A DNA stretch of 64,000 bases from Saccharomycopsis fibuligera x Saccharomycopsis cf. fibuligera. Taxonomy: Eukaryota > Ascomycota > Saccharomycetes > Ascoideales > Saccharomycopsidaceae. Positions 20,884 to 30,800 of this stretch are shown here, piece after piece (within the stretch, counting starts at the first letter, position 1; the number at the start of each line of letters is the position of its first letter). The notes below the pieces were generated by a model. That model was not told where the DNA came from, did no database searches, and saw nothing but the letters and a program-made list of their open reading frames with translations. The position numbers were made by a program, and so were the translations under genes. The stretch is from positions 62,001 through 126,000 of the forward strand of contig CP012812.1 in assembly GCA_001936135.1 (NCBI GenBank), given 5' to 3'.

Positions 20884-23130
20884 CTACCATTGCTGGTTTT
20901 CTTCAAAGTAGTCAACTCTAACGGTGCTACTCAAACGTTTAGAGATAGAAACTCTCATAGCGTCAATAATGTTGGCATGACCACAGGACATGAAAGCCAC
21001 TGATTGTTCAGCAGTTTCAATTTCACTAGCCACCAATTCGTCAACGTTTGGTCTACCTTCTTTGAAAGTGATGTGGTTCAATTGTTTCACAACGTCAGCA
21101 ACATTGAAGGACAATGCGCTCTTTTCCAACTCACCTTCGGTGTTTTCTTTGCTATTAGTTTCGCTACCGTCGGCTTTTTCATCGTACTTGTCGCTATAGT
21201 GCACGTTGTCATGCAATACAGCGTCTTTGGAAGCATTTGGTCTAGTGACGTAAATAGTGGTTTGCACATTCAAATCCTTAAGTTTGAGCAATTCTTCATG
21301 AAGCCATTCGAGAGATTCGTAGTATCTGACAACCCAATACAACTTGACTTGTTTTTTAGTTTCAGAGCTGCTCAAGTTTCTAGCCAAATCAGTAGCGTAG
21401 TAGTAAAGACCTGGGATACCGTTACCGGAAGCGAAAAGGACGGCTTTGTTGTACTTCTTCATTGGAGTACTGACACCGTATGGGCCTTCAACACTGAGTC
21501 TAATTTGCAATTTTTGGTTATTGTTTGGCAAGTTTCTAAGCTTGTTGGCCAAAGAAGCCGTGATACCGTGTTTGACCTTGATGTGGAAAGACAACTCATT
21601 GGAGTTAACGGCGCTGTCCAAGATGGTGAATGGGTGAGATTGCCAGAATGACATTGGGGTGAAAAAGTAAACGTAAGCATAAGCACCAGGGTATGATTTC
21701 CAGTATTTTGGCTTTGGCACGGTGACCTTCAAAGTTTCGTTAGCAATGAGCTGCACGGTAGCTTTAGGGAACCCAAAGGCAAGAACCCTGAAACCAGAAA
21801 CGACACGGTCAAAGATCCACGCAGCAGCAGCGGCGTAGTACCATTCAGCATAGCCTTGAGAAGCAGCGTGTCTCCAGGCACCAAAGATAAAGAAGAAGCC
21901 GAAAAGCAAATGGAAAAGCAAAAATGCTTCGTAGTATTTGCTTCTAAGGGTGTACATGGCATGAACACAAAGAGCCAAACCAAAAGCGAATGCAACAATA
22001 CCCCAACGGAAATAATCAGCTTGCAAACGGCTGTGTAACTTACCCAAAGCATGGGATTGGGAAACAAAAGCACCAGCGTGAATAACCATGACGGCAGTCA
22101 AGATTCTGGCCGACCATCTGTGGTAAACGATAAAGCTGGACTGCTTGATGCCGGTGAGCCAAATAAGGAAATTGTTCTTACCAGCGAAAAGGAAAGCAAG
22201 TGGAGTAGTAAAGGATAAAATCACACCACTACGGTCACCGACATATCTGGAAATTTCGTTTTGCTTGGTAGTGAAGACGGTATTCCCTTCAACATGAGTG
22301 TAGTGAACGGTCAAAAAGACAATGTGGAGGATAAAGTAGCCAAGAATAACCAATGACTCCAATCTAGTTGGGATCAAACCGATTGGAATTTTGGCAAAAA
22401 GCACTGGCTGCAAATGCTTATTTCTGAACAATGGAGGCAAAGTGACGAATCTTCTCACGGAGTTGGTGAGCTTGTTGGTACCAGTGACACGCAAGATACC
22501 TGGGAACAAATATCTAGTCCATTGGTAAACACCGGCAATGAGGAAAATGCCGGCCCAGTAAGCAACGAGGGCAATGCCGTAACGGAAACCGTAAGTAACG
22601 TTATCCCATCTTATCTTGTTGGATAAGTACACAAGTCTATATTTCTTGGCTGGAGCAAGCACCGGGCTGGTGGTGACATCGCCTTTGGTGACATTGTAGG
22701 TTTTGTTTTTAGAGATGTCGACAAACTGGCCCTTGTACTTGGTGTAAGCTTCGTGAATTTGTTTTCTAGTGACCTTTGCTTTGAGCTTTTTGCAACCACT
22801 GATGATGTAATTGTCGGAAATTTCGTTGAATTCGCTGGAGTGGTTGTAGTTGCAGTTAGCCAAAGAAGCAAGACCCCAATCTTTGGAACAAATGCATGGA
22901 CTGGTGGTGGATTTCTTTTTCTTTTGTTGAAAGTTAGGATTGTTGACGAGCGAAAGATCTCTTTTGGAGGAAGAGGATTTACTTGTTGGACAGAAGAGAG
23001 CAGCAGCAGCGATAGCAGTTTCACAACCGGTGTAGACGTAGTATTCGTCTGGGTAGTTTTGGTATGGAGCAGCAGCCGATAAGTTGAGCAAACCCAAGAG
23101 GGCAGTCAAGAAGATGGCGACCTTGAACAT
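20884..23130 (-). CDS. Ferric/cupric reductase, Fre/Cfl family (NOX-like flavocytochrome)
   Basis: The protein is 748 residues. It moves electrons from cytosolic NADPH through FAD and two hemes to reduce Fe(III) or Cu(II) at the cell surface for uptake. It has a signal peptide (MFKVAIFLTALLGLLNLSAAA), a Cys-containing extracytoplasmic region (CETAIAAAALFC, CICSKDWGLASLANC), and one TM followed by the six-helix reductase domain. Candidate heme histidines lie in YHRWSARILTAVMVIHAG and FLLFHLLFGFFFIFGAWRH. FAD binding is shown by HPFTILDS, and NADPH binding by GPYGVS, ASGNGIPGLYYY and the late CGHANIIDAM. It ends in the usual VDYFEENQQW. Codon use is strongly biased and no CTG occurs, suggesting high expression. 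The family is expanded in Candida-clade yeasts, so no paralogue number is given. A 2.8 kb spacer separates it from the divergent thioesterase. Confidence 0.93.
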   Translation of the reverse strand: MFKVAIFLTALLGLLNLSAAAPYQNYPDEYYVYTGCETAIAAAALFCPTSKSSSSKRDLSLVNNPNFQQKKKKSTTSPCICSKDWGLASLANCNYNHSSEFNEISDNYIISGCKKLKAKVTRKQIHEAYTKYKGQFVDISKNKTYNVTKGDVTTSPVLAPAKKYRLVYLSNKIRWDNVTYGFRYGIALVAYWAGIFLIAGVYQWTRYLFPGILRVTGTNKLTNSVRRFVTLPPLFRNKHLQPVLFAKIPIGLIPTRLESLVILGYFILHIVFLTVHYTHVEGNTVFTTKQNEISRYVGDRSGVILSFTTPLAFLFAGKNNFLIWLTGIKQSSFIVYHRWSARILTAVMVIHAGAFVSQSHALGKLHSRLQADYFRWGIVAFAFGLALCVHAMYTLRSKYYEAFLLFHLLFGFFFIFGAWRHAASQGYAEWYYAAAAAWIFDRVVSGFRVLAFGFPKATVQLIANETLKVTVPKPKYWKSYPGAYAYVYFFTPMSFWQSHPFTILDSAVNSNELSFHIKVKHGITASLANKLRNLPNNNQKLQIRLSVEGPYGVSTPMKKYNKAVLFASGNGIPGLYYYATDLARNLSSSETKKQVKLYWVVRYYESLEWLHEELLKLKDLNVQTTIYVTRPNASKDAVLHDNVHYSDKYDEKADGSETNSKENTEGELEKSALSFNVADVVKQLNHITFKEGRPNVDELVASEIETAEQSVAFMSCGHANIIDAMRVSISKRLSSTVRVDYFEENQQW

Positions 23131-24102
23131 GGTGCTTGGATGCTTTATTTAATAAAGAGACTGAGGGACTTGCTTGACCGTAATCTACAAAACAAAACAA
23201 AACAAAACAAAGCAAAGCGAAGCAAAGCAAGACAAGACAAGAATATATTCAAAGGGTATGCTAGATCCCTGGGAAAAGACGAGGATGTGCGTGGTATTTA
23301 AGTAGAGAATGTGGAATGAATGGACAATAGCATGGCACTATGGACGTGCAGTGGACTAACAGCTGCAAGAGGGAAAAAAACAAAAAAAAAAAAAAATAAA
23401 AAAACAAAAAATAAAAAAAAAAATTTAAGAAAAGTATAGTGTAATGCAAAAAAGTAAAAAAGAAAAGGCGCAGAGATGGAAATGATAGCGATGTTTTATC
23501 GATTCCATCTGGGGTCCAGCCAATGAGGGCAGGATAAATTGTGCATGCTTACGTTTTGCCGGTAATGCTTAGCTAGGAGACCAACCATGCATGAGAAGCA
23601 GGATGGAGGCAGATAGGGCCGTAAAATGCTGTAGAAGAGAATCAGTACCAAAAGAAAAGCCATAGGAAACGCAAGGCGACAGGCAACAAAGAACCAAAAG
23701 AAGCTGCAAGACAATAGTAAGACAACAGCAAGACAGCAGCAGTAACTGGGTCTGAAGCGAACTAATATGGCACGGTTTTCGAGGAGCAGGAGCAGGAGCA
23801 GGAGCAGCAGACAAGAGACACCCCGTAAGAAAAAAAAATAAAAAAAAAAACAGGCTGCATGATCTAGAGTGAGAAGCATATACTTTTTGTTATTGTGCTT
23901 ATTACTGTTTTACTGTTTTACTGTTTTACTTTTTTTTTTTTTTCTCCTTTGGGTGTATGTAATTGTATGTAGAGCAGAGCTTATGACTAGCGAGCACAAG
24001 CCCGGCGAGGCACACAAACAATTAGCATACATTCTCGAGCAGCTGCGGATAACAATAGCAGCAGTACCAAACCAATAATAGATAGAGTAAACTAATGGCG
24101 AT

Positions 24103-24118
24103 CGAAGATCGATCTTCG
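24103..24118. repeat. 16-bp perfect palindrome
   Basis: CGAAGATC followed directly by GATCTTCG reads the same on both strands. It lies mid-way in the ferric reductase/thioesterase spacer. It could bind a dimeric factor; function unknown. Confidence 0.9.
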
Positions 24119-24193
24119 CCGTTTGGCCAATGGCAGAGTGAAGAACCGTCAGCCATGGTCAAGCCCCCCAGCCTGTCATGTCAAAGGGACCTG

Positions 24194-24222
24194 AGAAGCT
24201 TCTCCAAGAAGTTCCAAGAAGC
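24194..24222. promoter_or_regulatory. Heat-shock-element-like GAA/TTC cluster
   Basis: The stretch holds AGAAGCTTCT (a perfect nGAAn-nTTCn pair) followed by CCAAGAAGTTCCAAGAAGC. These are repeated GAA and TTC units of the kind Hsf1 trimers bind, although the later spacing departs from strict 5-bp phasing. Confidence 0.35.
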
Positions 24223-25862
24223 TGTCTTATGGGCGTATTCATGTAGCACCTGAGTCTGTTTTTCCCACAGAGGGCAGGGCCTACGGGAGTGCCAGCGGCT
24301 AGTCACTAGTCGTCGACAACTAGTCGTCAACGACGTGGGTTTTTGTGTGTTGAGTGAAAATTTTTTGCTGGTTTTTTTTTTTTTTATTTTTTATTTAATT
24401 TTTCTTTTCGTGGCGCCGAGGCCGATTGTGGCTGCATGCATCCAAATGCGTATTAACGTTTGACGATGCACACTGATGTTTTGCGAGGCGTCCTGCAGCG
24501 CATGCGGGAGGATGATACAGTGCACGTGATCATATAGGAGGGTCTCGGGGGCTCCACGCTGGCTGCGTCCCTCTAGCATTGCAACATTGTCTCCCAAAAC
24601 AGCAATGTTTCCAGCAGCCACGCACTGCAACTGTGTCTGAGATGGATGAGATATCCACTCCACTCCACTCCACTCCGGCAACCTACTCACTCACTCAACT
24701 CTCATCCCAGTCGTTGTCGACGGACGACGCACGCTTCTTTTGCTTCTCGGTCGCCGCGCCGGTACTAATCTTATCCATCTTGATCAGTCAGCCTGTGTGT
24801 GTGTGTGTTTTCTTTTTATGTCTCCTTTGTAAATCTTAATCCTTGGTGTTTCTTTTTAGCTTCTCAAGCCTTTGAAGCAAACAACAGCAGTTCACGCACA
24901 GTCATACACTGTCGTTGACGCCTTCATATCCGGTATTCTTATTGGCATTCCTACAAAGCTCCCGCTGAAATGTAAAAAGCTGCTTCCGTTTCAGGAAACA
25001 TCTAAATCCTTTTTTTTTTATGTGTGTGTGTGTGCTTTTTTTCTTCTTTCTTTTCTACTAAGCCACTCACCACCGCATTAGAAATTTAGCTCCACTAACG
25101 CTCTCGCTCTCGCTCTCACTCCGAGTGCCCACCTACCCACTTTATGGCCAATCATTTACAACTAATTTTCAATCTTTGCCACTGATGGATGTGCCGATCG
25201 CTACTAGCAGACCTGCCAAGCGGCAAGGAGATCTGCCATGTCCCACGGGCTAAGAACTAGTAGTGAGTATGCCATCGCCATATTTATTCGTTAAGAACTG
25301 TGCTTATGGTCAATGTTTTTCGGGGTTTCCCCAACTTGCTTTACGATACATCATTACCAAGAAAAGTAAAAAATAAAAAATAAAAAAAAAATAAAAAAAA
25401 CAATAAAAAAAAAGCCAATTTAAACTTTATTCAGCAAAATCTAATTTTATTGTAGATGTACTAATAGAGCGTAGCAACTGATTAAGATTTACTAAGGGAA
25501 ACAAACAAACAAAAAAAAAAAAACAATAGCTGACTTAGATAGCAGCTTTGGGACAGTAGTGAATAGAATCACACACTAAAGTCCAAAACGGAGTAGTAGA
25601 TTTTTTGTCGCCAGCCCAGCAACAGCGACAGCATACCCAACTAGCCACGCCGGCAGTATTTTTACATTTTGAATGGTTTCTCCATATAGCAGTAGCCTGT
25701 TCTGACATGTTGACAATAGATGATTGTCTACATCTACAGAGTCGGCGCGCTTCGCATACAAGCAATTGCTGTGCGCACGTGCAAAGAAAAAAACACCACC
25801 ATCGCTGGCTAGATCCAGAATATTCATAAACAGACAGCGTCAGCATTGGTGATTGTTATTGA

Positions 25863-25886
25863 AGTCAGTCAGTCAGTCAGTCAGTC
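25863..25886. repeat. AGTC tetranucleotide microsatellite
   Basis: About six AGTC units lie just upstream (30-55 bp) of the thioesterase ATG, in the likely 5' UTR. Confidence 0.93.
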
Positions 25887-25916
25887 ACCATACTATAAGA
25901 ACACTCACCATCCAGC

Positions 25917-26669
25917 ATGTCTGCCATTCGCGTCAACTCTCTCAAGCAGCCGGCCAAAAGCGCAGTCATTTTCCTCCATGGCCTCGGTGACACTGGTGCC
26001 GGTTGGAAATTTCTCGCCGATGAGGCCCAACAGCTCACGCAACAGCCTAGCTCGCCATACTATGGCAAGTTTGACCACACAAGGTTTATCTTCCCTAATG
26101 CGCCAGTGCAGCCAGTCACCGTGAATTACGGCCAGGCCATGCCTTCATGGTTCGACTTGCACACTTTGGGAAGCGACAATATCCAAGAGCTTCTCGACAA
26201 GCAGCAAGAAGACGTTTCGGGTGTCCTAAGCTCCGTCAACACCATCAACAAGCACATTGAGGAACTTCTCGATGACAAAACCGCCCAAATCAAACCGGAA
26301 AACATTGTCGTTGGCGGGTTCAGCCAAGGTGCCGCTTTGACTCTTGCCTCCGTTGTCCTCCAGGATCGCAAACTCGCTGGCTTCATTTCGCTTTCTGGAT
26401 TTTTGCGCATTAGGGACGAATTGCTAAACAAGGTCAATCTGGTTGGCGGGGCTGACAAGTTGGTCAATTTCAGTACCCCAGTATTACATTGCCACGGCGA
26501 TGCCGATCCAGTGGTTCAATACAAGTTTGGGTTGTACACCAAGGACTTCTACAAGAAGGAGCTTCACTTGCCAAATTACAGATTTTTGAGAATTAGCAAC
26601 ATGCCGCATTCTGTGTTCCCGGAGGAACTCCAGGAGGTTTACAAGTTTATTGCTAACGGAGTAAATTAA
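25917..26669 (+). CDS. TML25: Acyl-protein thioesterase 1 (lysophospholipase-like serine hydrolase)
   Basis: The protein is 250 residues, an alpha/beta hydrolase that removes palmitate from cysteines of proteins such as Ras and G-alpha. IFLHGLGDTGAGW (residues 18-30) forms the oxyanion region. GFSQG at 134-138 holds nucleophile Ser136. HGDADPVV at 193-200 gives Asp197, and MPHSV gives His231, so the triad is complete. The motif GQAMPSWFDL is also typical of the family. Length matches the family (about 220-250). There is no signal peptide, so it is cytosolic. It corresponds to S. cerevisiae YLR118C (TML25). One in-frame CTG codon (residue 174) falls in a variable loop. Confidence 0.95.
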   Translation: MSAIRVNSLKQPAKSAVIFLHGLGDTGAGWKFLADEAQQLTQQPSSPYYGKFDHTRFIFPNAPVQPVTVNYGQAMPSWFDLHTLGSDNIQELLDKQQEDVSGVLSSVNTINKHIEELLDDKTAQIKPENIVVGGFSQGAALTLASVVLQDRKLAGFISLSGFLRIRDELLNKVNLVGGADKLVNFSTPVLHCHGDADPVVQYKFGLYTKDFYKKELHLPNYRFLRISNMPHSVFPEELQEVYKFIANGVN

Positions 26670-26941
26670 TTGAAGAAGGCTTTTTCGTTGGTGAGGCTCC
26701 AGAAGAAACGTGTCAAATTTACAAATACAAATGTTGTGCTAGAAAATTGCTGATTGAGAGTATTTACCTGTCTTTGGTCGACAAATTAGGAGGTACGTAG
26801 ATACACATCTTGTATATGACGTTTGATCAATGCCAATGCCAATGCCAATGTTAATGGCCGGCTGGCTGGCTGGCATATTGGGTAAAATCATGCTAATTAA
26901 ATGTATATTAATGTATACACAGTGCAATGCACATTCGACTT

Positions 26942-27505
26942 TTAAATACTCCACTCCACCGCTGCGCCATCAGTATACTCCTTCATTTTTTGTCTCAACA
27001 ATTCTGCTTCTTCCCTCATCTCTTTGCTGCTGCGAGGCTTCCTTTCGTCGTCGTCCGGCACCCATTCAACGTCTTGGGGGTCTGGACCTTCACTGAGCTT
27101 CTGCAACTCCTCAAGTAGAAAGCTCTTGCGCACGTCAACGTCAAACTTGTCAATCATGTCATAGATCCTGTCTCCAAAGTTCTTGGTTTCATGTCTAGGA
27201 ATGATATGTGTATGCAAGTGAGGAATGGACTGTCCTGCCAGCGGGCCGTCCTGGATGGCAATGTTTAGAGCGTCGGCCTTGTAATGGTACTCAATGAACT
27301 TGCTGACGCTGCGGATGGTGCGCATGTAGTCTTGGGACTCTGTGTCAGTGAGGTCCTTGAGACGTTTTACCACCCTGTTAGAAACAACAAGCACATGGCC
27401 GGGGACAATAGGCTTCAAGTTGACGAGGGCAAAACTGTGGGCGGATTTGAAAAAGACCTGGTCGTTGACGAGGAAACGGTAGAAGTAGTAGTCTGTAATG
27501 GGCAT
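26942..27505 (-). CDS. HNT2: Fhit-type dinucleoside triphosphate hydrolase (HIT family)
   Basis: The protein is 187 residues from the ATG at 27505. It hydrolyses diadenosine polyphosphates (Ap3A/Ap4A). The histidine triad is HLHTH (His96, His98, His100) followed by IIPRHE. Upstream the sequence FALVNLKPIVPGHVLVVSNR is the conserved Fhit strand and loop. The acidic C-terminal tail (DPQDVEWVPDDDE) and Lys/Glu helix are as in fungal Hnt2. The frame stays open for 52 codons upstream, but only because (AG) and (TTC) microsatellites encode LSLSLS and poly-Glu. Homology starts at MPITDYYFYRF, so 27505 is the likely start. It is divergent from the zinc-cluster gene at 27892. Confidence 0.93.
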   Translation of the reverse strand: MPITDYYFYRFLVNDQVFFKSAHSFALVNLKPIVPGHVLVVSNRVVKRLKDLTDTESQDYMRTIRSVSKFIEYHYKADALNIAIQDGPLAGQSIPHLHTHIIPRHETKNFGDRIYDMIDKFDVDVRKSFLLEELQKLSEGPDPQDVEWVPDDDERKPRSSKEMREEAELLRQKMKEYTDGAAVEWSI

Positions 27506-27513
27506 TCTGGTGC

Positions 27514-27549
<36 letters not shown>

Positions 27550-27820
27550 AGAAAAGGAAGTTTATGCTATGTGTGTCTATTCTCAGCCAGTTTTCTTCTT
27601 CTTCTTCTTCTTCTTCTTCTTCTTCTTCTTCATGTTGTGGTATCTTGTGCACTATAAGCATTGTCGCTATCGATTTTCTGTTGCTTGCCGATATCTGCTG
27701 CGCGCACTCCCCCGGCCGGGGGAGTGCACGCCCTCCGTGACAAAAAGAGAAAATACGCGGCTACCCAAAAAGATTATCAACAGACTAAGTAGTCCACTCA
27801 ACATCAAACACCCGCCACAG

Positions 27821-27853
<33 letters not shown>

Positions 27854-27891
27854 CCCTGGCCATCCCCACAATTGGATTCATCCACCACCAA
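27506..27891. promoter_or_regulatory. Divergent promoter of HNT2 and the zinc-cluster gene
   Basis: A 386 bp spacer packed with simple repeats: (AG)13 at 27519-27544, (TTC)13 at 27593-27631 and a TGTC/CTGT array at about 27821-27854. A 24-bp GC palindrome sits at 27704-27727. The region between the two starts is otherwise free of genes. Confidence 0.75.
27704..27727. promoter_or_regulatory. 24-bp perfect GC-rich palindrome with CGG half-sites
   Basis: The left arm is GCACTCCCCCGG and the right arm is its exact reverse complement with no spacer. It is partly extended by CG outside each arm. The centre contains inverted CCG/CGG triplets, the words recognised by zinc-cluster proteins. One such protein is encoded 165 bp away. 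Confidence 0.85.
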
Positions 27892-30800
27892 ATGGGCAAA
27901 AGACCCATAGGAGATCAGGACAACAGCACTGAAAGCCCTCCTGCCATCAAGGACTTTGCCCAAAAATGGCGCCAGGTCCGCGCCTGTGCCCGCTGTCACC
28001 GGCTCAAGATGAAGTGTGCTTACGAAGATCCAACTTTCACTTCTTGCAAGCGCTGTTTTGCAGCCGGCGTGGAGTGTTCTCCAGACTACGATCCCACGAG
28101 CAAGTACAAGGTGGCTAGACCGAGAAAGAAACACAAGATTGTCAATATCCCTGATTTCAAACATCTATCCGCCTACATCAATAAGCTCCAGGCCAGCAGT
28201 AACGTCGTCAATGCTGATTGTAATGCAACAAACAACGATACCGGCAGTGGCAGTGGCAGTGGCAGTGGCAGTGGCAGTGGCAGTGGCACTGCTGGTAAGA
28301 ATAACGATGCTGGCGAGAAACTAAAAGCTTCACTTGTCGAGGAAATCAGTGGACTAAGGAATGTTAGACTACAACTCATCAACTTCATGTCTCAGATCGA
28401 TAACTTGGTGAGTCAAAAACAAATATTGATGAAGCATGCAGAAGGCACACCTCTTGGCTCCAACACCCCTGGAAACCACGGTGCTGACCGAACACACCAA
28501 GAATCTTCGCAACCAGTATCGCCAACATTAGCTAGTGGCGTAACTACCCCTCAGCTTCCTCCAAGTATTATCACACCCCAAAACTTGCCAATCATTCCAT
28601 TTGAAAAAAACCTTGTCCAAGAAATCATCAAATTGCAATATTTAACCGTCGATGTGATCACGGAAAAATTTGAATTTTTCAAAAACAACCTACTCATATA
28701 CTGGCCAATAATTCAGCTCCCCGATTCTTGTTCCGTTGAATATCTCATTAGAAACAAACCGTTGCTACTCTTGACATGTATTGTTACTAGTTGTGTCACT
28801 TCCAATGATTTACTTTTGTACAATATCCTCTCATACTACTTGGACATTAATCTATCACATCGCATCTTTGTTAAAGGCACTCTAAACATCGACATTATCC
28901 AGTGCTACCTTATCTTGTCCATATGGAATCCGCCACCAAAGAAATGGGGCACATTTAAGCACCAGCTCCATTTGTTAACCAGCTTAAACTTGAGTTTAGT
29001 GGTGGACTTGAGCTCCAAATGCGAACAATTGCTTTTAGACAAAGACGACGATAAGCCGTTGAGGTTCGCTGACGATGAGTTGATTAGATTGTTCTTGATG
29101 GTGTATGCTTCCTGTGGATCCCTTGGTTTAAGTTTGCCCAAATTCAAATTGGTTTCTTGGACATCAAGTCATCATTTGGCATGTAACTATTTGCACAATA
29201 AAATCAGCGCCAGCGGTAGCAATAACGGAATCCCAGCTGACCAGGATAGAACTGACATTTTTATTTATTACTTATCTCGCCTCATTTGCATTGGCCAAGA
29301 AATTGCTGTTCAGCTAGAAAATCTCACTGCGGGCAAATTGGAAAAACACAATGATCCTCAAGTCATTTCCGACTTTATTGCCACTTATGAAGACAAACTT
29401 CTCAAGCTCATGCTAGACTATAGACTTACTGACCCAAACATGCAATCGTATGAAAATAGTCTTGTTGGGCTCACATACCAGCAGATATTGATCACCATTT
29501 ATGATCACTTGATTTACAAGAACTTGTCCTCGTCGCTTATTTTCTTCGTTAGCAGCTCTCTTAACAAGAGAATTGTCAGCAAACATACAAATAACGCTTA
29601 CAAGTCATACAAGCTTTCCGTCCAAGTGCTCAAAAAGCTTATTATTGTTTGTAAACGGCTTATTGATAATTTTTTGTTCACTGCCGATAAATCATTACAC
29701 ATCCCAACCTTTTTCAATTATCGGCCAATGAATTCATTAATCAGTTTAATCAAAGCCAAGATTCTCATCAAGCTTTTGATTTTCGAGCTTATTTACGAAG
29801 ATGCAAAGGGAAGTGTGCTGAGCAATACCGCCAATGATGGTAGTGCTCTGGGAGAAATCATTAACGATGAGCTTATTTCTGACATTAGCAATATGGATTT
29901 CAACTTGAAGAGTTTTTTCAATCATTTTCATAAAAAATACGAAGGTTATGCAAATAGGTCAACGGTGTTTGAGAAAATGTTTACCATTGTGAAGAAAATG
30001 AAAAAATTGATCAAATTGGTTGATACAATATTAAATCGCAAAAATCCAAAAAATCAAAGTATCACAGTGATGTCTAACTACGATAATGATGCTAATATCA
30101 TTCCGGTAAACAAAAACAACAATATTAATAATAAGAATAATAATAATGGCCACACCGCTGCAAATGAAGATGTCCAAACACCATCTAATGAAACCATTGC
30201 TGGCTTTACATTCCACACTGACGAAAATACAGCAAATTCCACAACCGCGGCGCATGCTCATCCAGGAAATGATACCAATCGACAAGAGATTAATCTCACA
30301 GTGACTTCCAATTTGGCCAACAACGATTTGTTGAACTTGTTATATGAACTTGGCAAGGAGAAAGCAGTAGAAAACATTGAAATGTTTGAGCTCAATGAAG
30401 AGATTAGGAAAAGACGAAAGTTGGTGAATAAGAGGGCACAAAGTGAGCAACAGCGGCTGCAAAAGAATAGTCCAGCTCGAAAAGCAGTTGAGGCGGATGT
30501 TGAAAACCTGAGGAATGGAAAGCTGCCTGTGAGTTCGGAAGATTTTGGTGTCGGGAAAATGTCTGCTGCAAGTAGCACTAACCATAAGCAGCAGCATCTG
30601 CAGCAGCTACAACAACAGCAGCAACAGAAACAGAAAAACCAGCAGCAACAGCAGTCCTTCAATTCTAGCACCTTTCCAATTGATGCCGATTCTCAAGTGA
30701 ATTACCTCTTTAGAGAAATTTTCTCACATAATGTTTTTGACGACATGATCAATGATGAACTTAACTTTGATACTGAAGCATTGCCGGTTAATGCAAGCGC

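Larger units (their letters stand above)
23131..25916. promoter_or_regulatory. 2.8 kb divergent promoter between ferric reductase and thioesterase genes
   Basis: No gene was recognised. Notable items are a purine-rich pentamer array (AAAAC/AAGCA units, about 23188-23240) just upstream of the reductase ATG, CCAAT boxes (near 23518, 24073, 24126 and 25144), a CAG/GAGCAG-rich stretch near 23780-23815, CACGTG at 24523-24528 and 25776-25781, and one GCCAAG (Rim101-type core) at 25215-25220. Ferric reductase genes are often controlled by iron- and pH-responsive factors through such sites, but none is proven here. Confidence 0.45.

Noticed and set aside
21004-21651. 215-codon open frame antisense to the ferric reductase
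   Set aside because: It mirrors a strongly codon-biased gene and has no recognisable domain.
27841-27891. N-terminal extension of the zinc-cluster protein
   Set aside because: It begins with TTG and is translated from CTGT repeats; the first ATG is at 27892.
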